From positions 26,246,122 through 26,310,121 of the forward strand of contig CM055092.1 of assembly GCA_029204225.1 (NCBI GenBank): a stretch of DNA of 64,000 nt, given 5' to 3'. The position numbers and the translations under genes were made by a program. Position 1 is the first letter of the stretch; every line of letters begins with the position of its first letter. This document shows, one piece after another, positions 47,900 to 58,924 of the stretch. This DNA is from Diphasiastrum complanatum. Taxonomy: Eukaryota; Streptophyta; Lycopodiopsida; Lycopodiales; Lycopodiaceae. Under the pieces are notes generated by a model. It made no database searches. It saw only the letters and a program-made list of their open reading frames with translations, and was not told the DNA's origin.

Positions 47900-49620
47900 C
47901 AACCTTTTTTGTTATCTGATTCCAATCGATCTTTTGTGTTTTTTAAATAGTGGTTTGGCTAGCGGCTTGATCGACACATCTACAATCATATTTTCTGATT
48001 TTATGAATTCGACACAGAGCTCTCCCTTTGAGATCAGATCTCAAATATGATGGTACTTCATGGGTATATGTTTGGTTTTTGAGTGAAAAACTCGATCCTG
48101 GGCTAAGTAAATGGCACTCTGAGAATCCATCTTCATGATGGAAGGGTCCTAATGTAGTATGTCAATCCCTTCCAGCATCATCTTCAGCCACATTACCTCG
48201 TTTTTTACCTTTGAAGATACTACGTACTCAACTTCACATGAAGATTGTGCCACGAGTGTTTGCTTCTTGCAAGTCTAGCTGATCGCAGTTCCACATGCTA
48301 TCGAACAACCACCTGTTATGGACTTGCTGTCGTTTTTGCAGCTCGCCTAGCTTGCATCACTGTAGTGTTGCAGCATAAATTTGTCTTTTCTTAAATTGAG
48401 GGTGCCTTTCAGATATTGCAGTATTCATTTTGCCATCAGCCAATGTTGCATGCCAGGATTAGAGGAGAATTGACTTAGTGAATAGACAAAAAATGCTAGA
48501 TCGGGTCTTGTACAGACTGTAAGATACATCAGACTATCGATCAAATTTTGATATGGTATTCTCTCCATCTTCTGTTTCTCCTCATCTGTACGTGTGGGCA
48601 ATCCTGCTTTGACAATCTGGCTCCAGCTATCATTGGTGTCTCTTTTTCTTTGCAGTCGATCATTCTGTATTGTTTCAATATCTTTTCGACATATTCTGTC
48701 TGGTTCAGATGCATGACTCCTTTTGTTCGGTCTCTTTTGATTTGCAGCCCCAAATATTTTGTAGTTTCTCCTAAGTCTATGATCTCATAATTTGCAGTTA
48801 TTGACCATTCGATTCATTAATCAACATCAAAACATTTTCTATCATCAGAGAGTCATTCACAAATATTGTCAAAATCACAAACTTCTTTTCTATTTTTTTT
48901 TATGTAGACATTATAATCAGGTTGTGTAGGAGTGAAGCCTAGAGACTTCAGAAGACTGTCGAGCTTCTTGTACCAAGCTTGTGAGACCTACTTGAAACCA
49001 TAGATACATCGATGTATCCAACAAACATAGTCTTGATTGTTTGAGTCTTCTATCCTTCAGGCTGTTTCATGAAGATTTCTTCATCTAGGTTTCCATGGAG
49101 AAAGACCGTCTTTACATCAATCTGGTGTACTTCCATATCATACTTCACAACATAAGTGAGGAGTAGTCAGATGCTTGATATCTTGACACTTCGAAAGTAT
49201 GTATCAAAGTAGTTGATACCATACCTCTGAGTGTAGCTTTTAGCGACAAGTCGAGCTTTGTGTCGTCCGACATTTTCATCTGATTTAAGCTTTCTTTTAT
49301 ACACCCATTTGCAGTCGAACTTTTTTTTTTTCTTCGAAAAGTGGCTCAAGTGCCCACGCCTGATTCTGCTTCATCGATTCGATCTCCTCCGACATTGCTT
49401 GCTTCCAAAATTCTCTCTCTAGATTCTGAATAACTTTCAGATATATTGTCGGTTCTTTAGTGTAGCTGTAGAATTCGACATCTGTGTCTTCACTCCATTG
49501 AAGGTTGTCGATGAATATGTCAGGGTCTTAAAATTCTTGTTAATCTTCTTGGTTTGATTTGTCACTACTAGTGTATTTTCTCTTCACTTTCTTCAACAGG
49601 TTGATCTTCCGCATCATTTC
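47900..49620 (-). pseudogene. C4: decayed Ty1/copia RT and RNase H
   Basis: The RT N-terminal block lies at 49349-49167 (FDCKWVYKRKLKSDE, KARLVAKSYTQRYGINYFDT), followed by broken QIDVKTVFLHGNLDEEIFM. The RT C-terminal block (MGLQIKRDRTKGVMHLNQTE) is at 48753-48541. RNase H relics continue to 47900 (TLVAQSSCEVEYV-type and AIYLAQDRVFHSKTKHI-type blocks). Sequence and order are closest to C2. Many stops; gag, protease and integrase absent. Confidence 0.8.
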
Positions 49621-49929
49621 GACATTCTAATTTTTGCCCTAAACATGTTTTTTCATAAAATTTATAATGAAAACCACAAATTTTTTTTGGCAAATTATAT
49701 GCTCTTTTGCAAAAAAAAAAAAAAAAACCCTTGTAAAATGTATATATATACTTTAAATAAAATCATGAAAATTAAAAATGTTCAAAATATGTCAAAAATT
49801 TTAACACATTTATGGTGTTTTGAAAGTCTAAATCGACTTTGATGAAAACAACCGACAAAATATATTTGAAGCCAATCACATTAAATCCACAAATTTTGAA
49901 AACACTAAAAATAAATAATGTATATATAT

Positions 49930-50668
49930 ATCTTTACAATTCAAATTCCATAGAGTTTTCATTAAGTCCTCTCAACTCAATGCTTAAAATATTATCAAGA
50001 CTTTTTTTTTTTTTTTCGGCCGAAGAAGTTGACGATCCATCTTCCTCATTAGAGTCTACTGACAAATTCTCATTCGAATCAGCCTCCAATGTTGAGAGAA
50101 AATCAGGTAATGTGGCTTTGCTACGTTGAAGCTGAGTCGAAGATGATGGTTGTGCACTTGATCCATGACGTTCTTGCAAAATAGATATTGTTGACTTTCG
50201 TAAATGATTGTCAACTCAAAATTAAATGCAAGTACATCCACATCTCCAAGATTTATGTCATCAACTCTTGGTTGATTATTTGTTGAACACTTTCGCTTGC
50301 CCTTTGGATCTGATTGTAACATTTATAGTTCATACCTTCCCAAAAAAGCATTTGTTGAAATGGTACGCATCCAGTGCACACGTACAATCTTGGTGTCGTC
50401 ACTCTGAATGAAGCCTACCACTTTAGCAATCCAAAATGGATGACTTTTGTTATTTTTCGACACCAAAAGTGCAATGAGACTCCCGACCGTTAATTCACTG
50501 AGGTTACCAAACCATTTAGCCTTGGCAGCATTTATAGTTTGTCAACTTTTTCTAGGACCCAAATAAATCTCACGTTTCTCATTCTGCACAAGGGTCAAAT
50601 ACCTTGCCTGTTGGCAACAATAGATGATGAAAATCTAAACGGCCATTAAAACTCCTTAGATGAGTTTG
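49930..50668 (-). pseudogene. Coding flank into which G4 inserted (unknown protein, part 2; FWIAKV/VHW domain)
   Basis: Read right to left from the G4 LTR edge, with small frameshifts: FNGRLDFHHLLLPTGKVF, REIYLGPRKS, then AAKAKWFGNLSELTVGSLIA and PFWIAKVVGFIQ with IVRVHWMRT about 10 residues further on. Next come a basic segment (KGKRKCSTNNQPRVDD) and a Ser/Glu-rich tail. The G-SLIALL...PFWIAKV...VHW pattern looks like a small beta-barrel reader domain (BAH/Tudor-like) by impression only. The piece starts exactly at the target-site base of the G4 3' LTR and continues the frame seen at 42690-42953. Confidence 0.5.
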
Positions 50669-50673
50669 CATCT

Positions 50674-51729
50674 TGTCGTGCTATACCAACAAGTTTAATA
50701 TAGATTTTGTAGTGAAAAGTATCGTTCCGCCAGAGGATAGCGTTAGAAAGTTATGTTTTTGGTGTAATTATGGCAGGTGGTTTCGAATGTTATCCTGGTT
50801 GTCAACAGACATTAAAAAGCAACCAATATTACTTATATTTGGAATGGGTAATGTTAATGAATTCAGAACAACAATCTGGCCTCTATCAAATTGAAGGAAG
50901 CGTGTTCTACAAATGAAATGTTATCAGAGTAGTACAGCAGACTACACTCTGGCTGACTAAGGTGTCAACAAAGAATCGAAAATTGTTCGATGGATTCGCT
51001 GTGCAAACAATTAATTAATCGAGTTCGCGAACTATTCGTTCCTAGACGATAGTCCTCAACAACTAAAGCCCAACTTAATGGTTAAAGAGCACGAATGGTT
51101 TTAGAGCACGTTAGAAACTTATGTCAATGCCAAACATGAAAACAGATCAGAGACTCAATGCTTCAGTCAGGGACTGTCATCTTATTTGTATACATGCAAC
51201 TCAAGATCACTCACACTCAACAATGTGGAGAACAGAGATAAGGGAGAATAACTCACAGAACTCTATTCACTTCTTCAATCTCTTACATAAGCATAAACTC
51301 TTCTCTCTTGATGATTGAGACTGAAGTGTGAGATCAATATATGTTCTACGGGGCGAACAAACACACCATTTAAACAATAGGTGCGTCGCTCCCACGAAAA
51401 GGGTCTAGTTAAGAATTAGACTGAAAATACGTTCAACTATACCATAAGAGGTATACTTAACTATGAGTTAAAGTTACTTTAGTTTAACATGTCTTTTCAT
51501 AACTAGTCGTTTTGTATGGACGACCTAGTTAAGGGTTATCCAAGACAATGTCTTTTCCTATTAAAGGTCTAGCCCTTAATTTATAAGGCAAGTACCTAGG
51601 AGATATATTCTCGAAAAATGACTTAGGCCTCTTCATGATTTATAGTTAACCAGCTCATATCTTCATTTTCGAGTATATTATGCCATATTTATGTTGATAT
51701 TCAATTTTTGACATTTGCGTGGCATCACA
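50674..51729 (-). repeat. G4 3' LTR, inverted relative to its 5' LTR (1056 bp)
   Basis: The minus strand reads TGTGATGCCACG...TATAGCACGACA, then agatg. That five-base flank equals the one before the plus-strand LTR at 42954. It is preceded by the purine-rich gaggaaggggata. No PBS follows, so this is a 3' LTR. Confidence 0.9.
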
Positions 51730-52035
51730 TATCCCCTTCCTCAAATGTGAAACGTCCTCGTAAACATATCATCTTTATTTTGAGGATTATTCGAGAAACA
51801 TTCTTGTTCATCAGATTTTCGTTGAGGCGAAAAAAATAATAATATTTTTTCATATGATTCGTCCTTTAGATATTTTTTCATAGAATATGTGTCTTGTTGT
51901 TGCGTTGAGTAGGTTGATTTTGAGTTGAAATTGTTTGATGAAAACTGGAATCGAACTTCAAAACATCTTCAAATAGCAAAGATCTAGCTTCAGTATCACT
52001 GATAGGCATCAGTATGACAAAGACGAAAATAATAT

Positions 52036-54752
52036 TTATGAATTATTCAATTCTTCATATAGTTTCTGAACTAGCTCCAAGTTCTGTTGAGCTTCGATCA
52101 ACAACAAATCTTCTTTGGATTTTGTATATCGGCCAACTGGGAGATTGCCGAATTCTTCTAGTTTAACAGGGAGTAATGTTCCATCGAACAACTCCCGAGT
52201 CAACTTTGTATCTTCGTCTGAATCACTTCGTAGAGTGATTTCTTCATAGTATCGAGATGAGAATCTAATAAAATTGCTTTTAACATAAAGATTCTGAACA
52301 AAAAATAATGTCTTTGCCGCAAAGGTACCAAACTGCCAAAATGAATATGTACAAAATTGCTTGTATCTGAATGACTTCCTTCTATCCTGCAGATTATGTC
52401 GAATCTCCACAAAATATTCTGCAAGATTTTGCTCCCAATCCACATATAGACTGAATAATTTTGGATACGCCATATTAATGTTGATCAGCAACCTTGCGTC
52501 ATCGAATGCGCCTAAATCTGCAACAGCTTTGGGTTTGTATAATTGAAACTGCAACTTTCGCTTCCAAAAATGTCACTTATTGTCTTTGTTCGGCAAAATT
52601 TGAAGTTCTTTGATGCGAATGTACTTGAGAGCATACATAGCCGAAGAGCCTATGTATAACTCTACTGACTCGAAATGTAGGACTTTAAACTTTCCCTAGA
52701 TCATGCCCCTGCAGAGACATCCTTTCTGCTCGATAGAAAGTTGGGCCCATAACCAGAGAAAGTCTTCCTTCTCCCATGGTCGCTTCCAATCGTCAAAGGT
52801 GATGTCTACTGCGCCTGGTAGCATCATATAATCCATATGCCATTGTAATTCAATGTTAAAAACAGGCGGGCACCATTTCTAGAAGCGTTCAGCAAATGCA
52901 CGAAATCTGTCAGCACATACCTTCAACTGATTCCACTGCATTCGCTTTGGCTGTGCAGATGTAGTTGCCAAGTCCTGAGTTTGCAACTCAGCGGCCAACT
53001 TCTGATCTTCTATTTGTTGTTGGAGTTTTGTCAGCTCCTATTCGAGCTTGTCAATCTTTGTGACTGCTTCCAGATACTCGAAATGGTCTGAGGCTCCGGT
53101 GTAGGTAGGCACAGATGGAATTTGCTGTGTAAGGTCATCCATTCTGAGTAAGGCTTGAAGGTACTCGTTTTGTGCATCTGGTCCGCTGCAAGATGGGGTA
53201 GCTTCACTCAAAAACTCCCTTAGCTCCGCCAATTCTTCCTCAACAAGAGCCTTCGAATCCTCGAGTGGTTGTAGGAACTCAACTCAAAAATTGTCAAGCA
53301 TCCGATCTTCGAGCTAGTTTAGCTTCGTGAGGTCGACTGTAATGGACCTTGCATTGCTGCATACAAAGAGAGCAGCTTTTGCCTTCAGTCTTCTCATTCG
53401 CTCCTCCTGAAAACGTTTCTGGAGGGCAACATTATGTTGATTTGCAGCTATTAGTTGCTGCTTTAAAGAATCATTTTGAGTCTCATAATTATCAGACTTG
53501 GTCTCAATCGTCTTATTGATCTATTTTAAAGAATCAGCTTCCTTTATTAAGGTTTGAAATTGTGTGTCGAGAGAACGATTTTGTTCAATCAGCTTCGTGT
53601 TGTCTGATTTGAGCGAAGCAATCATTTCAAAAGACGCCTTGAGATCCTCTTGGCATCTCCTTTCTGAGTTGACAAATTCCATCGTAATTTGTTGGTGGTA
53701 CTTGTCCAACTCATACACTTCAACCACTAGGTTTTTGGCTTTCTTGGTCATAGTGCGAAACCACTGGGGCTGGTCGTCTGTTTGTTCTTCATCTGTCACA
53801 GGTGCCCCAGTGTCGACTTCAGTAGTTGTTTGTCTTTTGTCTAATGTATCAGACTGAGTTGCATCATTGTCAGAGGAGGAGGCCCTCAACTGTTTCTGAG
53901 ATGTGAAAGCAGATGCGTGTTGTGAAGAATCAGCAGCAGCAACAGTAGCTCCATCAGCCTCCATCGCCACAGCTGGGACTGGTTCCGACTGGGATGGTGC
54001 AGCATCAATGTCCATAGCAGTGGTAGTTGCTACTTCGACGGCTGGTGCAATTTTAGTAACGAGGCCGGAAAGATCAATTGGCTTGGGGGACAACATCTTT
54101 CCTGTCAGCAATGTTTTCTCTTGCTTGTTCAAAATGTCGAAATGGGCGCATAGCCGAGTGACATGTGCTCCAACTCCAAAAAAAATTTGGTGCTTGAACC
54201 AACCCAAAAATGCTTTATATGTAATAGTGCCGAAACAAACCGGATTACCCGCAAGTGCATCTAAGATGTAACCAAAATTTTGCACTGAAATCATTGCATC
54301 AGCATCCGCCAAAAAGAGTACTTGGTTTGCATATTTACAAAACATCTTAAATGTGGTATCACGAATCATAGAGATCTTGTACCCCTTCGTGGGTATGAAG
54401 CAATTGTTAAGGAAGTGAGCAGCTTCATCCACCGAATCCTTATTTGTTGAGATCATCTTTCCATATATCGGTAATCCAAGGGCTGTGCAGAACAAGCCTT
54501 CAGAGATAGTGAAAAATTTGCCTCGCACATGGACTTTGAAATCCACCTCCGAAATGGAATGAATGGAGTTGACAAACTTCGTACTGACTTCGGAGAGGAT
54601 GATGGAGGGGTCCACTTTTAAATTACCCAACCTGCATCGATCCAAAAAGGACTAGATGGATGCCAAGCGGATTCTTGCGTGTGCTTTTCAGATGATGTTA
54701 GAGCTTGAACTGGATCCAGAAGCCATTGTTCGAATTTCTCACGAAAGCTCAT
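52036..54752 (-). pseudogene. G4 ORF3: about 905-codon extra ORF, one gene with seven C-to-T-type stops
   Basis: The start is taken at the ATG at 54752 (MSFREKFEQWLLDPVQAL), where a helix like that opening G1 ORF3 begins. One frameshift near 54645 moves to a frame that then stays constant to the final stop at 52036. Order: N-domain (VDFKVHVRGKFFTISEGLF, ALGLPIYGK, YKAFLGWFKHQIFFGVGAH), Ala/Ser/Asp-rich linker (about 54050-53800), coiled coil (about 53740-53300), a helical/acidic segment (53230-53040), and C-domain (52900-52040; WHMDYMMLPGAVDITFDDW, YPKLFSLYVDWEQNLAEYF). In-frame stops occur near 53522, 53315, 53285, 53039, 52879, 52697 and 52573, each one C-to-T step from CAG or CGA. It lies between integrase and 3' LTR, as does the Athila env-like ORF. 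No clear signal peptide follows this ATG; a hydrophobic stretch lies upstream in frame (54860-54770). Confidence 0.8.
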
Positions 54753-54769
54753 AGATCGCAATAGGTCGC

Positions 54770-55450
54770 AAATGAATGCTTTGATTGCAAAGAGAATGTG
54801 CGCAAGAAAGCATAAAATCGCAGGTAGAAAGTGTAAGAAATAAAAATGAAAAATAAGTCTGATATGCAGTAGCGGTGTGGAAGGGATGATGACGTGGCAT
54901 GGTGACTTGACATCTGGCACTTCCATTTATGGAGTACTATGATTTGACAGATTGATCTTTAATGACGAAAGACCATTTTTTAAAAGAAAACAAATAAATT
55001 AAGGAGAAACAATATCTGTTTTGATATGTGAGCATACACACGTGTGAATAATGAGGATCACATGGCCATCATCTTTAATAGAGGCATGTAAAAAGTAGGT
55101 AGATAGATTCTCGAAAGGGTAGGTTGAGAGATTCTTGAAGGATACTAGAAAGTTTCTAGAATATTTCGCGAAACATTCTTGAAAGATTCCTATAAAATTT
55201 CTCGAAAAACTGGAGAAAAAAAAACGCTAGAAACATTCTAGAAAAATTCTCAAAAGAAAAAAAAAATGAGAAGTTTTAGTTCACAGTTAGAGTGTCGTGA
55301 AAGTTTTTTGAAAAGTTCTCACAAATACTTTGAAAAATAACTTAAAAGTTTTAAAAGAAGACGAGAAATTTTTTTCGAAAAATTCACGAAACAGTTTGAA
55401 CAAATGTTGAACAGTGGTAAAAAAGTTCACGAAAATTTCTAGAAAATTTT
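54770..55450 (-). promoter_or_regulatory. Non-coding stretch upstream of ORF3: TTCNNGAA arrays and an ACGT site
   Basis: Between the integrase stop and the ORF3 start. At about 55130-55190 dyads TTCTAGAA, TTCGCGAA and TTCTTGAA follow each other with three-base spacers (11-bp phase). More TTCNNGAA or GAANNTTC sites continue to 55460. A TGACGTGGCA bZIP-type site lies at 54890-54899, about 140 bp from the ORF3 ATG. No TATA box was identified. This could be an internal promoter or merely low-complexity sequence. Confidence 0.4.
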
Positions 55451-56533
55451 CTAGAAAAAAAAAAAAGTCGCGAACATTATCAGAAATATACTAGAAAATA
55501 ATAAGAATAAAAATAAATAAATAAATAAATTCTGGTCAAAGGTATATATTTTTAGTATGGACCCGTTAATACGTGTAGGTAACAGTTCCCCTTCAAGTGA
55601 TTGAAGTTGCACAGAACCATTGTCAAACACCTCTATGACTTTAAAAGGTCCAAGCCATCGCATATGGAGTTTTCCTGGGAACTTTTGATGGCGACTGTCA
55701 TATATCAGCGCATAATCATCAGCTTTAAGATCACATTTTTTTATATGACTGTCATATTTCTTCTTTATTTGTTCTTGGATTTCTTTCGTTAATTTTTGTG
55801 AAGACTCACGAGCTTCAGCTAGTTCTTCAATATTAGTCAACCTTTCGTTTATACATTCTAGATTTGTTCGTTGAGCTTGGATACAAAAAGTTTTGATCTC
55901 AAATATAATTGGCAGAATAGGATGCATACCATATGTCAGAAAATATGGTGTCTGTTTCGTCGTGATTTTCTCTGTATTACGATAAGCCCAAAGAACAGAT
56001 GGTAGTTTCTGATTCCAATCCGTTGCATGTGCAATAGTAATTTTAGTCAGGATCTTACATAAAATTCTATTAGCTCTTTCTGTCAACCCATTTGCTTTTG
56101 AATTATACGGTGTAGTTTTTTTGTGTTTGATAAGAAAATAAGTTGTCAGTAACCGTATAGTGTCATTTAAAAAATGTGTACCTCGGTCACTTACTAGTTC
56201 GAGTGGACAACCATATCTGGTAATAATACTTTTGAATAAGAACGTCGCGACAGTTTTTGTATCATTTCTTTTCGTCGCCTCTACTTCCATGTTCTTTGTA
56301 GTATAATCCGTTGCAACTAGAATATATTGACATTTCGTATGTTGGGTAACAGGTTTAATTGGACCGACAAAGTCAATCCCCCACTTCTCGAATGGTGCAA
56401 GAGGAAGGATTGGTGTCAACGGCCAATTCATTGATTTTGTAGGCTCACCACATGAACGAATAAAGTTTGATACATCCTTGAACATTGTTGGCCAGCAATA
56501 CTTGGCAGTCAATATCTTATTAACTGTGTTCTT
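55451..56533 (-). pseudogene. G4 integrase (interrupted by L1)
   Basis: The real sequence starts at 56533. The N-terminal residues readable beyond that come from the L1 LTR. The end of the zinc finger is present (YCWPTMF, then RSC; the second Cys reads GEP). The catalytic core follows: WGIDFVGP, VSDRGTHF and NGLTERANRI, with exactly 35 residues between the second Asp and the Glu (DD35E). A GPF module (LGPFKVIEVFDNGSVQL) is the gypsy GPY/F signature. No chromodomain follows; the frame ends in a hydrophobic tail. The missing finger start (GGHFALK) lies at about 61245-61270 on the other side of L1. Confidence 0.92.
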
Positions 56534-57365
56534 TGTGAAAAATGCAAAAATAAGCTTGGTAGAGGCCAAAAATCTTGTATATAGATAAACACACATGTGT
56601 GGAGCCTGTTCCCACGTGTGAAAATAGTGTACTTGTCATGTACCATAATCATATAGGTTGTACATATGATTTAATTCAAGTTCTAGTGGCTAAAAAAGCC
56701 AAAAACTAGTTTTCTAGACATATGACACATGGCATCAATCTATTGCTTGCATGAGCCACATCCTTTGGTTAGGTGTCACATCCCATGTGTAGAGGACAGC
56801 TCACAGGTGTGGAATAAGCTGAAGTAGACAAATTTTGACTTCTAGAAGATTTTCAAGTAGATCTCCATATAGAAGGAAAATGGACCAAAAGTGCTCAAAA
56901 TAGAAGGTTTTGTCCAAGTGTTAGTTTTGCATGATGAATCATCATATGACAAAGCACCTTCACACATGTGGGATCAAAGGGATGATCAGTACCACGAGCT
57001 CCCACTTATTGTATATATAGAGCCACATTTGGCCATAATCAGTGTGAGACACCAATCTTGGTTTTGGAAGCAATTTTGAGTGATTCTCTCCATTTGTCTA
57101 CATTTGTTTTGATTCTTTTGAGGTTCTATTAATGTGTACTTGATTTTCAGGTTAAAATCATACCCTGACAGGGTTTCACATGTGTGAAACCATCAAGTAC
57201 ATTTACCTTCAATAAATGATTGTTCTTGTTTGGAATTTATGTCTAGAATTGATCTAGATTGATCTTAATCTTATGTAGATTGATAGATCAAGTAAATCTA
57301 ACATCCAATCCCTCTTGAGGATCAGATTAGGATCCACTCTTGGTCCTTTTTGTACTTTTTGCACA
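56534..57365 (+). repeat. L1 5' LTR (832 bp)
   Basis: TGTGAAAAATGC...TTTTTGCACA. Contains several CACA-NNTGTG palindromes with CACGTG or CATGTG cores (ACACATGTGTGG, CCCACGTGTGAAAA, TTTCACATGTGTGAAA) and a TATATATAGAGCC TATA box at about 57011. Confidence 0.93.
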
Positions 57366-57378
57366 TGGTATCAGAGCC
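57366..57378 (+). other. L1 primer-binding site
   Basis: TGGTATCAGAGCC directly abuts the 5' LTR; exact tRNA-Met type, as in C1. About 1.55 kb of leader without a conserved frame follows. Confidence 0.92.
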
Positions 57379-58924
57379 AAGTACAAGAGGTTTTATTGAT
57401 ATTGATAGGGTTGATCCAAATCAAAGCCAAAACTAGCAGTTTTTTGGAAACTAGTCAAATTTTGTGTAGCGAGTTGGATTTGATAGCTATCCTCAAAATT
57501 TTTGGTCCAGATCTTGTTGTGGACTGTAGGAACTCTTTTCACACGTGTTAGGCCATACAGCTCCAGTTTTGACTGAGAAATTTCAAAAATTTGTAGAATT
57601 TGACTCACATACCCAATTTGTGTGATTTTTGGTGCAAAATCAAGCATTTTCTATAGAGAATCTAATCCCTTGATTAGTTCTTGGATTAGATCAGCCAAAA
57701 AATTAGAATTTAAGCTTGAAATAGGTGCATTAATTGATCTTCTCTGATTTTTTGAGTGTATGTTGAAGTTAAGAGAGATTTTGCTAAAAATCATAGATTA
57801 AGGAGTGATATGCAAGGTGAGAGGTTGAAATCCATTGTACCATCACTCTAGATTTGTTCAAGAGTGATAGGGTCAAGTTTAGAAGCATGAATTTGCTAGA
57901 AAACATCTTTGGATTTGTCCTCCAAGTGAAACCTTTGAGAGTTTCTAGTGCATATAAAGCATCTATGCAAATCTTTTGTAGAATTTGACATAGATCGGCT
58001 TCAATTGAGAGTTCTAGAAAAGAGATTGAGATCCAAGTCACATTGTTCAACCCTACTCAATTTGTTTGAGTGATTGTAAGGTTTGAAAAGAGTCATTAAG
58101 GTGTCTATGAAAAATGTGTAGAGAGAGATCCAATTTTCTAAGAGTTCCTTCCTTTGTAGAGGGCAAGATCTAGAAGCTCATTATGTGTTGTTATTGGTGA
58201 AGAATTTGTCTTCTCCTATGTGATCAAATCTTTCTAAGTGGTATTAGCTCTTTGAAGGACAATATCTTAGTGAGAAAAATCACAACTTTTGATTTTGAAT
58301 TTCATTCCAAGTCTTAAAAGGTAGAGTAATTGGTGGAATCCAATAGGAGTGATTGAATTCAATTTGTTGAGCAAAAATTGACATAGTATGTATGAAACTC
58401 AAATTAGTTCTATTCAACTTTCTTTGTGAGAGTGTGAGGGTCAATTTGTGATCCCATTGGATGTCTAGAATGAGGAGGAGTCCATATTTGAGTATTCATG
58501 CATGGTTGAGATCTTTGTGAATCTCTAGTTGTCTAAATTTTTAAGCTTTGTGAAAAATTGGTGGTATAGTTTGTTGTCAAATCAAATCAAACTCATTCTA
58601 AATCTCAAGTGTGAGATTATTTGGGTCAAGAGTGAGTCCAAAAGAAGTGATTAAGTCTGATTTTCATGTATTTGAAACAAAACCCATCTTTTGTTCAAGA
58701 ATCTCAAGTGAACTAGTCAAGTGAAAAGGAAAATCTAGGTGTCAAATCTTTTTCATATCCATTTAAACTTTCAAAAGAAAGAGTCATTGGTATTTGATGA
58801 GTTCAATAGGAGATTGGATCTGATTTCTTTTGTGATTCGATTCAAATATTGTGTGCTTTTGTCTTAGTGATCAAAGCAAAGTTTCCAAGTGACTAGTCAT
58901 TAGTGTGAAGATTGATTCTTAGGT

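Noticed and set aside
54770-54926. Hydrophobic N-terminal extension upstream of ORF3 as an envelope signal peptide
   Set aside because: It is in frame with the ORF3 start, but the sequence looks like an AT-rich leader with promoter-type motifs, and the G1 homologue has no comparable segment. Kept only as a remark.
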